Source: Chamaelirium japonicum (lineage: Eukaryota; Streptophyta; Magnoliopsida; Liliales; Melanthiaceae). From it: a DNA stretch of 64,000 nucleotides. The stretch is taken from positions 37,551,947 to 37,615,946 of the forward strand of contig OX393553.1 in NCBI GenBank assembly GCA_947650365.1, read 5' to 3'. A program made the translations under genes and the position numbers. A model generated the notes under the pieces. That model was given only the letters and a program-made list of their open reading frames with translations. It was not told the origin of the DNA and did not search any database. Numbering within the stretch: the stretch's first letter is position 1; each line of letters starts with the position of its first letter. Below, in pieces: positions 56,165 to 63,092 of the stretch.

Positions 56165-57189
56165 CTGGGATCCGTTGACAACCCAAAATGGGAGGTAAAT
56201 TTACGACCCGTTGACAATCAGCTCCAATCGTTGGATATAGGTTTCTAAGAAAGCTTTCTTAATTGTCCATTTGAACTGTTAATTTGTTTGATGGGCTAGA
56301 GGTTTTAGAATTTGCTGATTTTTTAGAATTTTTCTATGGCAAGTTGATCATTCTCACAAAAAATCAGCAAATCCCGAAACCTATAATGGCGCCAAATGTT
56401 AGAAGCTTTTTTAACCGTCCATTAGCACATTCTAAAACTTCAAGGGCCATCGAATGTTAGAAGATTTATTGTCCGTCCATTTTAACCGTTAGTTTGAATA
56501 TCATGTTTGATATGCCTAGAGGTTTCCGAATTTATTGATTTTTGGTGAGATTGATCACCTTGCCATAGATATCACACCCATAAAAAATCAGCAAATTCTA
56601 AAACTTCTATGTAGGTGAAACATCATAAGTAATTAAAGTGGGATATGTTTACTTATGCTACGCGTACTATTAAAATTACTTATGATCTTTCACATGCATA
56701 GTAGTTTCAGAAATATCTGATTTTTAGCTAGGATTAGCTAACCATAGATAACATCTCCACCAAAAATCAAATACATTCTAATACTTCAAGTTAGATAGCA
56801 TCTCCACCAAAAATCAACACATTTAAAACTTCAAGGGCCATAAGAACCAAGTTGACCAAGGTCAAGCCCTTGATGAAAGGTGCCACATGGTACCTTTTTA
56901 GAGGGGAGGACCGGCGCGTACCGTTGAGGGGAGGACCACACTCCCTATTCCCTATATACATAGGTATCTTTCTATCTAATTTGGTATCATTTTCCAATTC
57001 CAGATATCCGGAGCAAGAGTGAAATTGCATGACCCTCTTTCTGGTGCATCCGACTGCGTCGTTGAAATACACGGAACCTCCGAGCAGATGAAGGCCGCAC
57101 AGAACCTCCTTCAGGTCTTTATGGCTTCAGGCGGACAGAATGCATCATCAGCACCGCAGCAGCCACCGCAAGCGCGCCATCCGTATTGA
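29583..57189 (+). CDS. Five-KH-domain RNA-binding protein (HEN4/At4g18375 type)
   Basis: Seven coding exons: 29583-30239, 42040-42501, 42631-42876, 43037-43249, 54920-55560, 55639-55738 and 57004-57189. All have GT..AG borders and the phases agree, giving 2505 nt and 834 aa with no internal stop. KH domains lie at about residues 47-118, 166-240, 319-392, 401-475 and 748-810. Their GxxG loops are GKGG, GKGG, GKGG, GQGG and GIGG. Between KH4 and KH5 is an 11-unit Gly/Tyr/Pro-rich repeat (about 527-740). A basic cluster (GKRKK, about 28-32) could be a nuclear signal. Such proteins bind RNA in the nucleus; HEN4 acts in pre-mRNA processing of AGAMOUS and other family members in flowering-time and stress genes. 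Which paralogue this is cannot be decided here. The size is close to Arabidopsis HEN4. Introns 2 and 5 are about 11.7 kb and full of transposons. Confidence 0.88.
30617..30803. mobile_element. Small TIR element (MITE), ~190 bp
   Basis: AAGCACATGAATGGTAGTATGAG on the left is mirrored by CTCATACTACCGTTCATGCTTT on the right, and the symmetry reaches in to ATTAAT. The borders and target duplication are not clear. Confidence 0.55.
31353..31512. repeat. Direct tandem duplication, ~80-bp unit, two copies
   Basis: Both copies carry CTCAAAC(G/A)ACAA, AAAATTGAAT and GAGATTCATTGAGT. The second copy starts near 31435. Confidence 0.7.
31634..33077. mobile_element. hAT-like element, CGGTACCG/CGATACCG family, ~1.44 kb
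   Basis: The left end resembles CGTGGTTTCAAAACTCGG and the inverted right end is CAAGGTTTAAAATACGGA, close to the ends of the 321-bp MITE at 36058. CGATACC and GGTACC words cluster at both ends. A 25-bp unit (TTTTTTTCGAACTTTCCCGAG) is repeated three to four times near 32415-32480. No matching 8-bp duplication was found, so the borders are tentative. Confidence 0.5.
33293..34522 (+). repeat. 5' LTR of the TR-GAG-like element
   Basis: 1230 bp. TATA box TATAAAG at 33791-33797. A CT-rich tract at about 33660-33760 is slightly longer than in the other LTR. Confidence 0.92.
34526..34537 (+). other. Primer-binding site (initiator tRNA-Met type)
   Basis: TGGTATCAGAGC lies three bases after the 5' LTR. 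This is the standard site complementary to the plant initiator tRNA-Met 3' end. Confidence 0.85.
34753..37538 (+). pseudogene. gag: gag-protease gene split by a 321-bp MITE
   Basis: ATG at 34753. The gag domain lies at about residues 95-240 (for example FVSLKLKGHALIWWKQL). A CCHC zinc knuckle (CFKCNQPGHKSTDC) follows, then an aspartic protease active site (LLIDGGCTTNLI) at about residue 418. Just after it the MITE at 36058-36378 breaks the frame. Taking out the MITE and one target copy (329 nt) puts the second part (protease end LGRPWQFDRDVQHHG, then an unrecognised tail to the stop at 37536-37538) in the same frame, so before the insertion this was one 818-codon ORF. No polymerase domain exists. 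Confidence 0.85.
36058..36378. mobile_element. hAT-type MITE, GGTACCGG family, 321 bp
   Basis: The ends are CAAGGTTTAAAATC and, inverted, CAGGGTTTTAAATC. It is flanked by a perfect 8-bp duplication GGAGCAAG (36050-36057 and 36379-36386). Both flanks of an A-rich centre are packed with GGTACCGG, CCGATACCGG and GTACGTACC words on both strands. It is inserted in the gag-protease ORF. Confidence 0.85.
37551..38778 (+). repeat. 3' LTR of the TR-GAG-like element
   Basis: 1228 bp. TATA box at 38047-38053. A purine-rich tract (GAGTCCGGGGGACT) directly precedes it and acts as the likely polypurine tract. Confidence 0.92.
38784..39631. other. KH intron 2 sequence
   Basis: AT-rich, with no gene or clear element recognised before the MITE at 39640. 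Confidence 0.45.
39640..40463. mobile_element. hAT-type MITE, CGCCTAGGC family, 824 bp
   Basis: The left end is CAGTATAGTCGAGGCATCGCC and the inverted right end is CAGTGTAGTCAAGGCATC. It has a perfect 8-bp duplication CCCTAAAC (39632-39639 and 40464-40471). CCTAGGCG, CGCCTAGG and GGCGCC words fill both subterminal regions (39655-39770 and 40373-40445). The middle is AT-rich. Confidence 0.85.
40552..41646. mobile_element. hAT-type element, CGATAAAT/ATCGATAT family, ~1.1 kb
   Basis: The left end is CAATGTTTTAAGTATCG and the inverted right end is CATGGTTTTAAATATCACCG. The flanks are GTTCCCAT and GTCCCATT, a duplication offset by one base. Words such as GCGATAAATT, CCGATAAAT and GGCGATAAATTGATG cluster at the right end (41405-41635) and TATCGATATCG at the left. 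No transposase is seen. Confidence 0.65.
41654..42039. other. KH intron 2, 3' end
   Basis: T-rich intron sequence to the acceptor at 42039. Nothing else is seen. Confidence 0.5.
42040..42501 (+). CDS. KH gene coding exon 2 (end of KH2, KH3)
   Basis: Acceptor CTATCAG at 42039. The exon completes KH2 (ISGVPTVVKKALYEVSTLL), passes a Pro/Gly/Met linker, and encodes most of KH3 (ILCATGKVGGVIGKGGANV). Donor GAG|GTAAGG at 42501/42502, phase 0. Confidence 0.9.
42631..42876 (+). CDS. KH gene coding exon 3 (end of KH3, KH4)
   Basis: Acceptor ATTCAG at 42630. It encodes APWDQISPTIEAVLQLRGRT (the KH3 last helix) and KH4 (LLVPSSHVGCILGQGGNII). Donor CAG|GTGATT at 42876/42877, phase 0. Confidence 0.88.
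43037..43249 (+). CDS. KH gene coding exon 4 (end of KH4 and linker)
   Basis: Acceptor CCATTTAG at 43036. It encodes LSGNPTISEEAFLEIASRLR, closing KH4, then a Gly/Pro-rich linker. Donor AAG|GTATAT at 43249/43250, phase 0. The next exon lies 11.7 kb away. Confidence 0.85.
43250..44935. other. KH intron 5 sequence
   Basis: AT-rich with short open frames that match nothing recognised. The 44520-44900 part is GGT-rich and not classified. Confidence 0.45.
44936..45390. mobile_element. hAT-type MITE, CGGGTCGGGT family, right end unclear
   Basis: It begins TAGGGCTGGCAATTTCGGACC, a standard hAT-like end, and is filled with GGGTCGGGT, AAACGGGTC, GACCCGACACG and ACACGACCC words. The matching right terminus was not found; it may be degraded around 45380-45420. 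Confidence 0.6.
45400..46826. other. KH intron 5; possible LTR-like remnant at ~45650-45990
   Basis: TATAAAAAGGCC (about 45841) followed by a T-rich, AATAATG-containing stretch and a CTTCGTGTGTTTCGAAG hairpin resembles the R-U5 part of an LTR. No partner LTR or target duplication was found. The rest is unclassified. Confidence 0.25.
48794..49532. mobile_element. hAT-type MITE, GACACGTGTC family, 739 bp, nested in the transposase gene
   Basis: The left end is CTAAGAAGCACTGACA and the inverted right end is CTAGGAAGCATGGACA. It has a perfect 8-bp duplication ATGCCCAT (48786-48793 and 49533-49540). ACACGGGTACG, CGACACGAC, GTGTCCGAC and GTGTCCGGCG words fill the ends. Two internal direct/inverted blocks repeat TTTTGGCTTCAACCTATCTGA and its complement (about 49110-49310). 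Confidence 0.87.
49646..49715. repeat. 35-bp tandem duplication in the transposase gene
   Basis: TCCAATACAACCTCTCCCTC.. occurs at 49646 and again at 49681. A 35-bp gain shifts the reading frame. Confidence 0.85.
50930..51540. repeat. GGA/GAA-rich tandem array near the hAT right end
   Basis: A compound unit of about 118 bp ((GGA)n with AAAG, then CGTTGATCGCAGTCGG, GGTCGGGAGGAGGGAAC, A-run, CTGGCTAC.TGTGC) is repeated about three times in 51240-51540. Shorter related copies lie at 50930-51240. Long Glu/Arg and Ser/Phe frames across it are artefacts. Confidence 0.7.
52307..52851. mobile_element. hAT-type MITE, CGGGCG/GGCGGGC family, 545 bp
   Basis: The left end is CACTGTTCTAAAAAGCGG and the inverted right end is CAATGTTTTAAAAAACGG. 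It has a perfect 8-bp duplication AATCTTAC (52299-52306 and 52852-52859). CCTAGGCGGG, CAGGCAGG, GCGCCTAGGC and CCGCCTTCCGCC words sit at the ends. KH intron 5. Confidence 0.87.
53012..53687. mobile_element. hAT-type MITE, CGCCTAGGC family, 676 bp
   Basis: The left end is CATTGTGTAGCCAAAGCGGTGCC and the inverted right end is CAGTGCAGTCAAGGCAAC, matching the right terminus of the element at 39640. The flanks TCTAGCAC and CTAGGCAC are a degraded duplication. The inside holds a Ser/Asp/Glu-rich open stretch (53216-53401), possibly a transposase C-terminal remnant, and a (TA)n tract at 53575-53625. Confidence 0.7.
53695..54919. other. KH intron 5, 3' end
   Basis: Purine-rich at about 53870-53990 and otherwise AT-rich. 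No gene is recognised before the acceptor at 54919. Confidence 0.5.
54920..55560 (+). CDS. KH gene coding exon 5 (11-unit Gly/Tyr/Pro repeat)
   Basis: The acceptor is TTTTTTTTCAG at 54919. Reading on in phase 0 from the upstream exon gives eleven tandem units of about 20 residues with consensus GAGPRHEAQGYPGPPTATGY; unit 3 lacks one residue and unit 6 is short. The best donor is GG|GTACAG at 55560/55561, which restores phase to the KH5 exon. A different plus frame is also open through the whole repeat (Met at 54897), but it does not link to KH5 and is a shadow. Confidence 0.82.
54920..55560 (+). repeat. 60-bp coding minisatellite
   Basis: Eleven units, mostly exactly 60 bp, each with the words GCTGGACCAAGACATGAAGCT, GGCTATCC and ACTGGGTATGGT. 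Length changes keep the frame (57 and 48 bp units). Confidence 0.9.
55639..55738 (+). CDS. KH gene coding exon 6 (first half of KH5)
   Basis: Acceptor ACTCCAG at 55638. It encodes VKIPKSAVPSVLGIGGSNIS, the start of KH5. Donor AAG|GTACAC at 55738/55739. Confidence 0.85.
56074..56161. repeat. (TA)n microsatellite in KH intron 7
   Basis: About 88 bp of TA dinucleotides, preceded by CT repeats. The rest of the intron (56162-57003) is AT-rich with loosely repeated words (AAAAATCAGCAAAT, CTTCAAGGGCCAT). Confidence 0.95.
57004..57189 (+). CDS. KH gene terminal coding exon (second half of KH5)
   Basis: Acceptor TTCCAG at 57003. It encodes ISGARVKLHDPLSGASDCVV with the final KH helix (TSEQMKAAQNLLQVFM), then a Gln/Pro-rich tail ending RHPY and TGA at 57187-57189. 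Confidence 0.9.
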   Translation: MSGARVKLHDPLSGASDCVVEIHGTSEQMKAAQNLLQVFMASGGQNASSAPQQPPQARHPY

Positions 57190-57680
57190 TGTTTACCACT
57201 CAAGACCGCAAACTCTCTCTCTTCTAGTGTCCCCGACTAATGTTGTCGTCTTGACCCAAAACTGATGTGCCATCTGAATCAGGATTGGGCATCATTTGTT
57301 ATGATTCATGTTCATATGTGAACATTAATCTATTTTAAAAGGTACGAGATGTGAAACATGCAGGGCGATATCGAACATTTTAGACTATGAGGGTGTGTTC
57401 TTTCTTGACATGAGCATTCTAGCCGATGTGGGTGTGTTCTTTCTTGACTTGAGCATTTTAGCCTATGAGTGTGTGTTTTTTCATTTCCACTCGAGGAAAT
57501 GGAAATGATTTATACTGAATTATATCTCCATTTGCACTCATTTATTCTTTCTACTTGGATTTTTTTTTTTTTGCGGCTTTGCTGATACTCAGCAGGATTT
57601 TTTTAGGAACTTCAGGGGATGAAAAACAATGGCAATGTACCTATTTCAACAAATGGTTTCATTCCGAATATGTTTTTGGG
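57190..57680 (+). other. KH gene 3' UTR and flank
   Basis: A direct duplication of about 45 bp (GGGTGTGTTCTTTCTTGAC..GAGCATT.TAGCC..TG) occurs twice and partly a third time at about 57390-57480. No clear AATAAA was found. Confidence 0.45.
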
Positions 57681-57681
57681 G

Positions 57682-58023
57682 GGTAAATTACAAAAACCTC
57701 CCTTGAAGTATACACCTTGCTTCGTATTGGTCCCTCTACAATTTTTCTGAATAACTTGATCCCTGAACTATGTGTGTATTTAGTCCCCTCCAGCAACTTT
57801 TTATCCTGAAAATACCCTTATGAAATTCCCAAAAGACTCAAAATTATTTTAAAATATTTAATTTATGCTTACTAGGGTAAGGGTATTTTCGGAATAAAAG
57901 TTAACAGAGGGGGCTAAATGCAGATGGAGCATAGTTCAGGGATCAAATTATTCAAAACAAAAAAGTTGAGGGACCAATTTGAAATGAGGTGTATTGTTCG
58001 GGGGAGGTTTTTGTAATTTGCCT
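57682..58023. mobile_element. Long-TIR MITE, ~342 bp
   Basis: Termini GGTAAATTACAAAAACCTCCC and its inverted counterpart GGCAAATTACAAAAACCTCCC match over more than 90 bp with scattered differences, including TTGGTCCCTC and CCCTGAACTATG. The target duplication is unclear in the flanking T-run. Mutator-like by structure. Confidence 0.65.
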
Positions 58024-58259
58024 TTTTTTTTGTAACAGTAACTATCACGAAACCTGCTATTTTTGTCCAAAAGAATGAATGATAATGGAGCAAATTGTTT
58101 TACGGGTAATGTGTGATAGGTTTGGCATTTAGAGATAAAGACAGACAATATTGTTAATTAGCATTAAATCCCCTCGGTAGAAAAATGTTCTTTTTACCCC
58201 CTTTGACTAGCTGTACACATGAGCAGACCGTAGCACGTGATGTGGGCACTGGTCTTGTA

Positions 58260-58800
58260 GCAAAAAGAGTAACAATCTTCAGAAATTGTTACTTTTGATA
58301 CAGTGAAATCACTGTATCAATTTTTTTTTGTAAAATCTTGCCATCTCTTTTGATACAGTAAAATCACTGTAGCAAAAGAGTAACAATTTACATAGATTGA
58401 GTAACAATCTGTGCAAATTGTCACTCTTTTGCTACAGTGAAATCACTGTAGCATATTTTATTTTTTTAAAAATCTTGTCAGGAAAAAATTGCTACAATGA
58501 AATCATTGTAGCAAAAGAGTAACAATCTTTGCAGATTGAGTAACAATTTGCGCAAATTGTTACATTTTTGCTACAGTGAAATCACTATAGCAATTTTTTT
58601 TCGAGAAATCTTGTAGGAAAAGATTGCTACAGTGAAATCACTGTAGCACGAGTAACAATCTTTGCAGAGTAACACTCTGTGCAAATTGTTATTCTTTTGC
58701 TACAGTGAAATTACTGTAGCCATATATTTTTCTGTAAAATCGTGTTAATTTTTTTTGCAACAGTGAAATCACTATAGCAAATTCGTAGGTTGGAGTCCTG
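58260..58800. repeat. Array of eight 22-bp palindromes with AACAATTTGCGCAAATTGTTAC spacers
   Basis: GCTACAGTGAAATCACTGTAGC and near variants occur near 58294, 58355, 58433, 58490, 58570, 58626, 58699 and 58757. Between many of them lies AGAGTAACAATTTGC or its inverted form. Related words occur at 6960-8330. It is not a CRISPR array: units are palindromic, spacers are repeated, and the genome is nuclear. Confidence 0.8.
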
Positions 58801-59157
58801 TAGCGGAACGGAAGGAGCGGCATGCACTAAGGGGCAATTTGGTTTTTAAAAAGGGATAAAAGTCACGTGAGGAACTTGCTCTAGCTAGATCCTTTTTGGG
58901 AGGGACCTGCTACAACACCATCTTTTGGGCTATCCTTACCCCTAAAGCGATCTCTTGTCAGGGACCTTTCACTAAGTCCCCCATTGCTTTATCCAATCAA
59001 AATCAAAAGAGACCCAAAGAGTATGGGAGTTTGTTTCTTGCTGATGTGATTACTGAGATCTTGAGGTGTCTTCGTACCCTTGTTGTCCACTACCATTATA
59101 TTAGTGAATGACCACCTAACTCCCTAGATTTGCGCAAAGTTCGTTATCCTTACCTTG

Positions 59158-59348
59158 GGGGGTGTTTGGCATGCGAAACAGCTGTTCTGCATAAACCTCA
59201 TCCAGCAAAGGGTATTCCCGTTAATAGCCAACCTTAATGTAAATTCGATCGTTCAGCGCCCGATTGGCAGACGAACATTAGCCGTTACTTTTATAATCCG
59301 AAACCGGGAGTAGAAACGGGCGGTTTCGGATTGATGCCAAACACCCCC
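59158..59348. mobile_element. PIF/Harbinger-like (Tourist) MITE, 191 bp
   Basis: TIR GGGGGTGTTTGGCAT at both ends and a 3-bp duplication TTG (59155-59157 and 59349-59351). Confidence 0.7.
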
Positions 59349-59637
59349 TTGTTTACCAAGACGCTCTTATAAGGCGACCCAAGTATTGGGTTTGCAGCTT
59401 TTAGAGCAAATTCCTGCCAATTGTCATCGATCATGTTTGCTGGCTTCAAACCCTTTAGAGTCTTAACAGCTGCGCCGATTTACCGGCCAAAAAAATCCTT
59501 TCGGAAAGGGTCTCTTTTTCTTCCTCTGCTGTTCTTGATTGTATTTTAACAGCTTACTATATAGATTTAGAGAAGATTAATAGTTGTAATGATTCTTTTA
59601 TTGATCGAGCAGGAGCATCATGAATAGAACCCGAATA

Positions 59638-59821
59638 CGATTTTGCTCCAACCTCTTTAAAGAGGCTGGAGCATCCCGCTCTCTCTCATTGGTCCATTCC
59701 AAGGATATGTTTGTCATTTCATACAGTTTATCATCGTGAAATGACCAAAAACCCTCGAGATGGGCCAATGAGAGAGAGCGGGATGCTCCAACCTCTTTAA
59801 GGAGGTTGGAACAAAATCGTT
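59638..59821. mobile_element. Foldback MITE, ~184 bp
   Basis: The ends CGATTTTGCTCCAACCTC and, inverted, CGATTTTGTTCCAACCTC extend through GAGCATCCCGCTCTCTCTCATTGG on both arms. Each terminus has an inner hairpin (CCAACCTCTTTAAAGAGGCTGG). Target duplication not resolved. Confidence 0.7.
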
Positions 59822-60275
59822 CTCAATAGAATCCCCATGGTTCCTACCAAAAAAAAAAACCATTTACAGTATTGCGCTTGCGCAACTGATGTGGGTCGGT
59901 GTTGAGGCCAGCACGACGAACGACTACCTGGAGCACCCTTCCCCTGTATCAGTTGATTTTCACCTAGAAAATCTCCAGAAAGAGAGAACAATCGTAAAAC
60001 CACTTTCATACAACACTATATCTCCCACCCACCGGCCTCATCAACATCGACCCCCTCTGTCTCCGACCTACAAAAGCGTGCCCACTTGCGCCAGGTCGGT
60101 ATTGAATGATCCTTCCAGATTGGCCGCACCTTTTCGACGGCTGGCTCCCCCTACTCCCTTGAGTTAGGGTTTTGGCGATTGGCCTCCTGGCCTCCTCGGT
60201 CGTCGCTGGCGGCACCAAAGAGGCTGAGTCTTGAGTGGATCTTAGCCTCCTGGGGTCGGATCTTGGTCCCCCACC
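59822..60275. other. Intergenic, nothing recognised
   Basis: No gene, RNA or repeat could be supported between the foldback MITE and the LINE-like 3' end. Confidence 0.45.
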
Positions 60276-60280
60276 TTTTT

Positions 60281-61106
60281 TTTTGAAAGGTAAATAAATT
60301 TATTAAAAACGAAAAAAGAGGAAATACAATCACGGCTTTCTCATGATGAGAAAACAGAAACGTACAACCAAAGGCCTAAACACTTGCCCGAAACACACCC
60401 GACACCATAACCTCCCCTGAATTCAGCAACACCACCAACAGCATCAGCTCGCGAAACATCGTTATCATCTTGCCCATCAACACCATCAGGTCGCACAACC
60501 CCCCTCACCACATGTTCATCAGTTCCAACAAAGTCTCCCTCAATGCCCAGAAGATCGAGAAATCCTTGGGTGACAGTCTGAGATTGGGCTAATGTAGGAC
60601 TGTTGGAACCTACAATGTGCGTGAACATCGCGGTTCAAGAGGAGTAAAGGAAAGTGCTCCTAATGCTTGATCATGTCTCTTGAAAAGTCCCTCCGCAAAG
60701 GTTTTGAGCTTCACAAATAGTTGGGGCGGGATCCGATCCTTATTGGCAATAAGAGCAGCGAGATCAACTCTTGCACCACGGTCTACTGCACCTTCAACAC
60801 CACCACCTTCAACATCACCTTCCAAAATACCCTTAGCAGCACCAACAACAACAAACTAACGGCCCGTGAACATCTTCATGGACAACATCAATTGCCCTCA
60901 TAGTTTCAGCAACAACAGGCAACAGCTATGTCAGCTTCAGCAATGACAGCAGCTTCTGCTGAGCCAACATCATCCAAACCAGCCTCAGCACGAAGCGTAA
61001 CATACGCAAGAGCTATAGCATTCACAACATACTCTTTGCTCACTGCATCAACAGCAATACCACCAGCAACTTCCACCCCATCCTGGGCTGCACCAACTGC
61101 ATCCCT
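60281..61106 (-). pseudogene. Ala/Val/Gly-rich C-terminal remnant of the LINE-like gene
   Basis: Open stretches at 61121-60906, 60825-60610 and 60628-60341 are in different frames. The first is in frame with the region upstream of the TRIM once the TRIM and one target copy (361 nt) are removed, so it was part of the same coding region. No domain is recognised. Confidence 0.45.
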
Positions 61107-61462
61107 AGTTGAGACGGTCATGCCTCACACGGGTTAGTCCCACATCGGTAATGGGAGCGGGTGATGAGTTTCTTATATACCCGTCTTGGACCTCCCCTTA
61201 TAAGCCGGTTTTGTGAGGAGGTGGGTATCCAAGGGTCTGGGTTATTCACATGGTATCAGAGCCAAACCAGCTTCTCCCGATTGTGCCCTTGCCACGCATG
61301 TCCCGTGTGAGGGGGGGGTGTTGAGATGGTCACGCCTCACACCGGTTAGTCCCACGTTGGTAATGGGAGTGGGTGATGAGTTTCTTATATACCCGCTTTG
61401 GACCTCCCATTCCAAGCCAGTTTTGTGAGGAGGTGGGTATCCAAGGGTCTGGGTTATTTACA
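61107..61462 (+). mobile_element. TRIM retrotransposon, 356 bp
   Basis: Two 144-bp direct LTRs (61107-61250 and 61319-61462) begin TGTTGAGA (first base changed in the left copy) and end GGGTTATT(C/T)ACA. The initiator-Met primer site TGGTATCAGAGC is at 61251-61262. The internal part is only 68 bp and ends in a GTGTGAGGGGGGG polypurine tract. The target duplication is TCCCT against TCCCC. No coding capacity, as usual for TRIMs. It is inserted in the LINE-like coding region. Confidence 0.9.
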
Positions 61463-63092
61463 TCCCCAACCTCTTGACATGCTACACAGCCTTCAGCCCC
61501 AACTGACTTCAGCACATCCACATGGCCGACAGCAGCTCCAGCATCCCCATCCTCAAGGGTCCCCAAAATTTCAAATCAGGAGCGGCTCCCACGGCTTAGA
61601 GTACTCTGAGTCAATTGGGCAGTAACCTTCTTCTTAGAAGTCACGTTAACACAATGACTATCAACCGATTGCACAGGCAAAGTAGAAGAAGAAGCCCCTT
61701 CGTCACTAAGGCGAAGAGTTTTCCCCGTCGGTCTTCAACCTTGCACAGCAGGGGCAGTTCCATGCCGGGAAGGTTCTTTCCATTTGTGAGAAATCTTTGG
61801 ATGCTCCACACACGCGTTCTGATTATGATCAAAAGACTTGCAATCATGACACCGAGTAGGCTGCCAATCATAAGCGATCCTTTGCATAGAAAGGAGAGTG
61901 CCTACATCATTCCTAGCTTCAACCTCGGTACGAAGAGCCTCCTCAATATTGATTTCAACACAAATCCTTGCATAATTCATTCTCCCACCTTCTTTATGCG
62001 CCACAGCAGCAGCCGTAGGAGTGTCCATTTCAGTCAGTGTGCCTAGAACACTCCCCATCCGACTAAGAGCATAAAAGGATCATAGTTTATCCTGCAGATT
62101 AGGGAACCTAACCCGCAATGGAATTTTCGTTAACAACTCCCTGCCATACTGAAGATCGCTAGACCACTTCCGTAGGACAATGGGTCGCCCTTGGAAATGC
62201 CACGGCCCCCTTCCAAAATTCTGGAGCAGTCATCATAGTTAGCAAATTTCAAGAGGAAAAGCCCATTCTCTCGGGAGAACATTTCCATGCCTTGCTTGGG
62301 CTGCCATAGTCGCAACACAATGGCCTTGAGGTGAGGGAAGAAAGGACGCTTACCAAGAACAAAACCCACAAGAGAATGGTTCCAAAAACTTTCAGTTTTA
62401 GCAAGTTCAGACCTTGGACAAATTGCCACTCGCTTACCCTCAAAAACACCAGGCTCAATGAATATGAGCTTGTGATCTGCTGCAGAAATGACAAAGGATT
62501 TCGGGTAAAGGCCCCATGCATTACCAGCAGTTGGGAGGGGTTAAGGTCCTGCAGCTACAGTCTTCGGAATGGCACCATTTCCTGTAGGCTGGCTGGAGTT
62601 CAGCAATGCACCGAACACCTGGTATGCATTACTTCCTGCAGTTAGGCGTGAGTCCAGCGATAAATCAAGCACCTTATGTGCACAGTTAGGCTCAGCAGAT
62701 TTCAAAACTGAATCAACACAATCCCACAAACCTTCAGCTGGTCCCGCAGCACGTGCCCCATTTGAAACTGTCATTCCTTCAAGCACCTTCTGGGCACCAA
62801 CCTTACGTGCTCCATCTGGTAGAACAACATCACATGCCCGCATCGAGCTCAATCTGGGCAGCATCAATCGCCACTCCAACAGCTTCTCCACGTGTGGTAC
62901 CCGATCTGGACCCCAATACCACAGCCACCCGGTATGAGGTTCCAGAGCAGGTACCCGATCCTTTGTCCGGCAGGTTGTGTAATCGAATCTCGTGGACTTT
63001 CCTCCTGTCTTTCTTATGTGCTTATCTCTCGTCTTTATTGTGGGTTTATCCATGCTCCTATGTGGCAATGTTAAAGGCAGAGTAAGATTCAA
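61463..63092 (-). pseudogene. LINE ORF1-like protein (DUF4283 and CCHC zinc knuckle), decayed
   Basis: The DUF4283 core is seen in HSLVGFVLGKRPFFPHLKAI, then LRLWQPKQ, ENGLFLLKFANYDD and RILEGG (62430-62190). It continues after a 1-nt deletion near 62210 into LTKIPLRVRFPNLQD (a TGG to TGA change follows). Next are YARICVEINIEEALRTEVE and a zinc knuckle CHDCKSFDHNQNAC (about 61840). Upstream, the frame holds a TAA at 62541-62543. In plants this domain pair is typical of LINE ORF1 proteins, which bind element RNA. The sequence cannot encode an intact protein. Confidence 0.72.

Larger units (their letters stand above)
60276..63092 (-). mobile_element. LINE-derived insertion lacking reverse transcriptase
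   Basis: On the minus strand an ORF1-like gene (about 63092-61480) is followed by Ala/Gly/Val-rich coding remnants, then AATAAATTTATT near 60300 and a short poly(A) at 60284-60276. No RT or endonuclease is present, so it is either an internally deleted LINE or a retroposed ORF1-type gene. The 5' border and target duplication are not resolved. Confidence 0.5.

Noticed and set aside
58260..58800. A CRISPR-like array of repeats and spacers
   Set aside because: Repeats are palindromic and vary, spacers repeat each other, and the setting is a plant nuclear genome.
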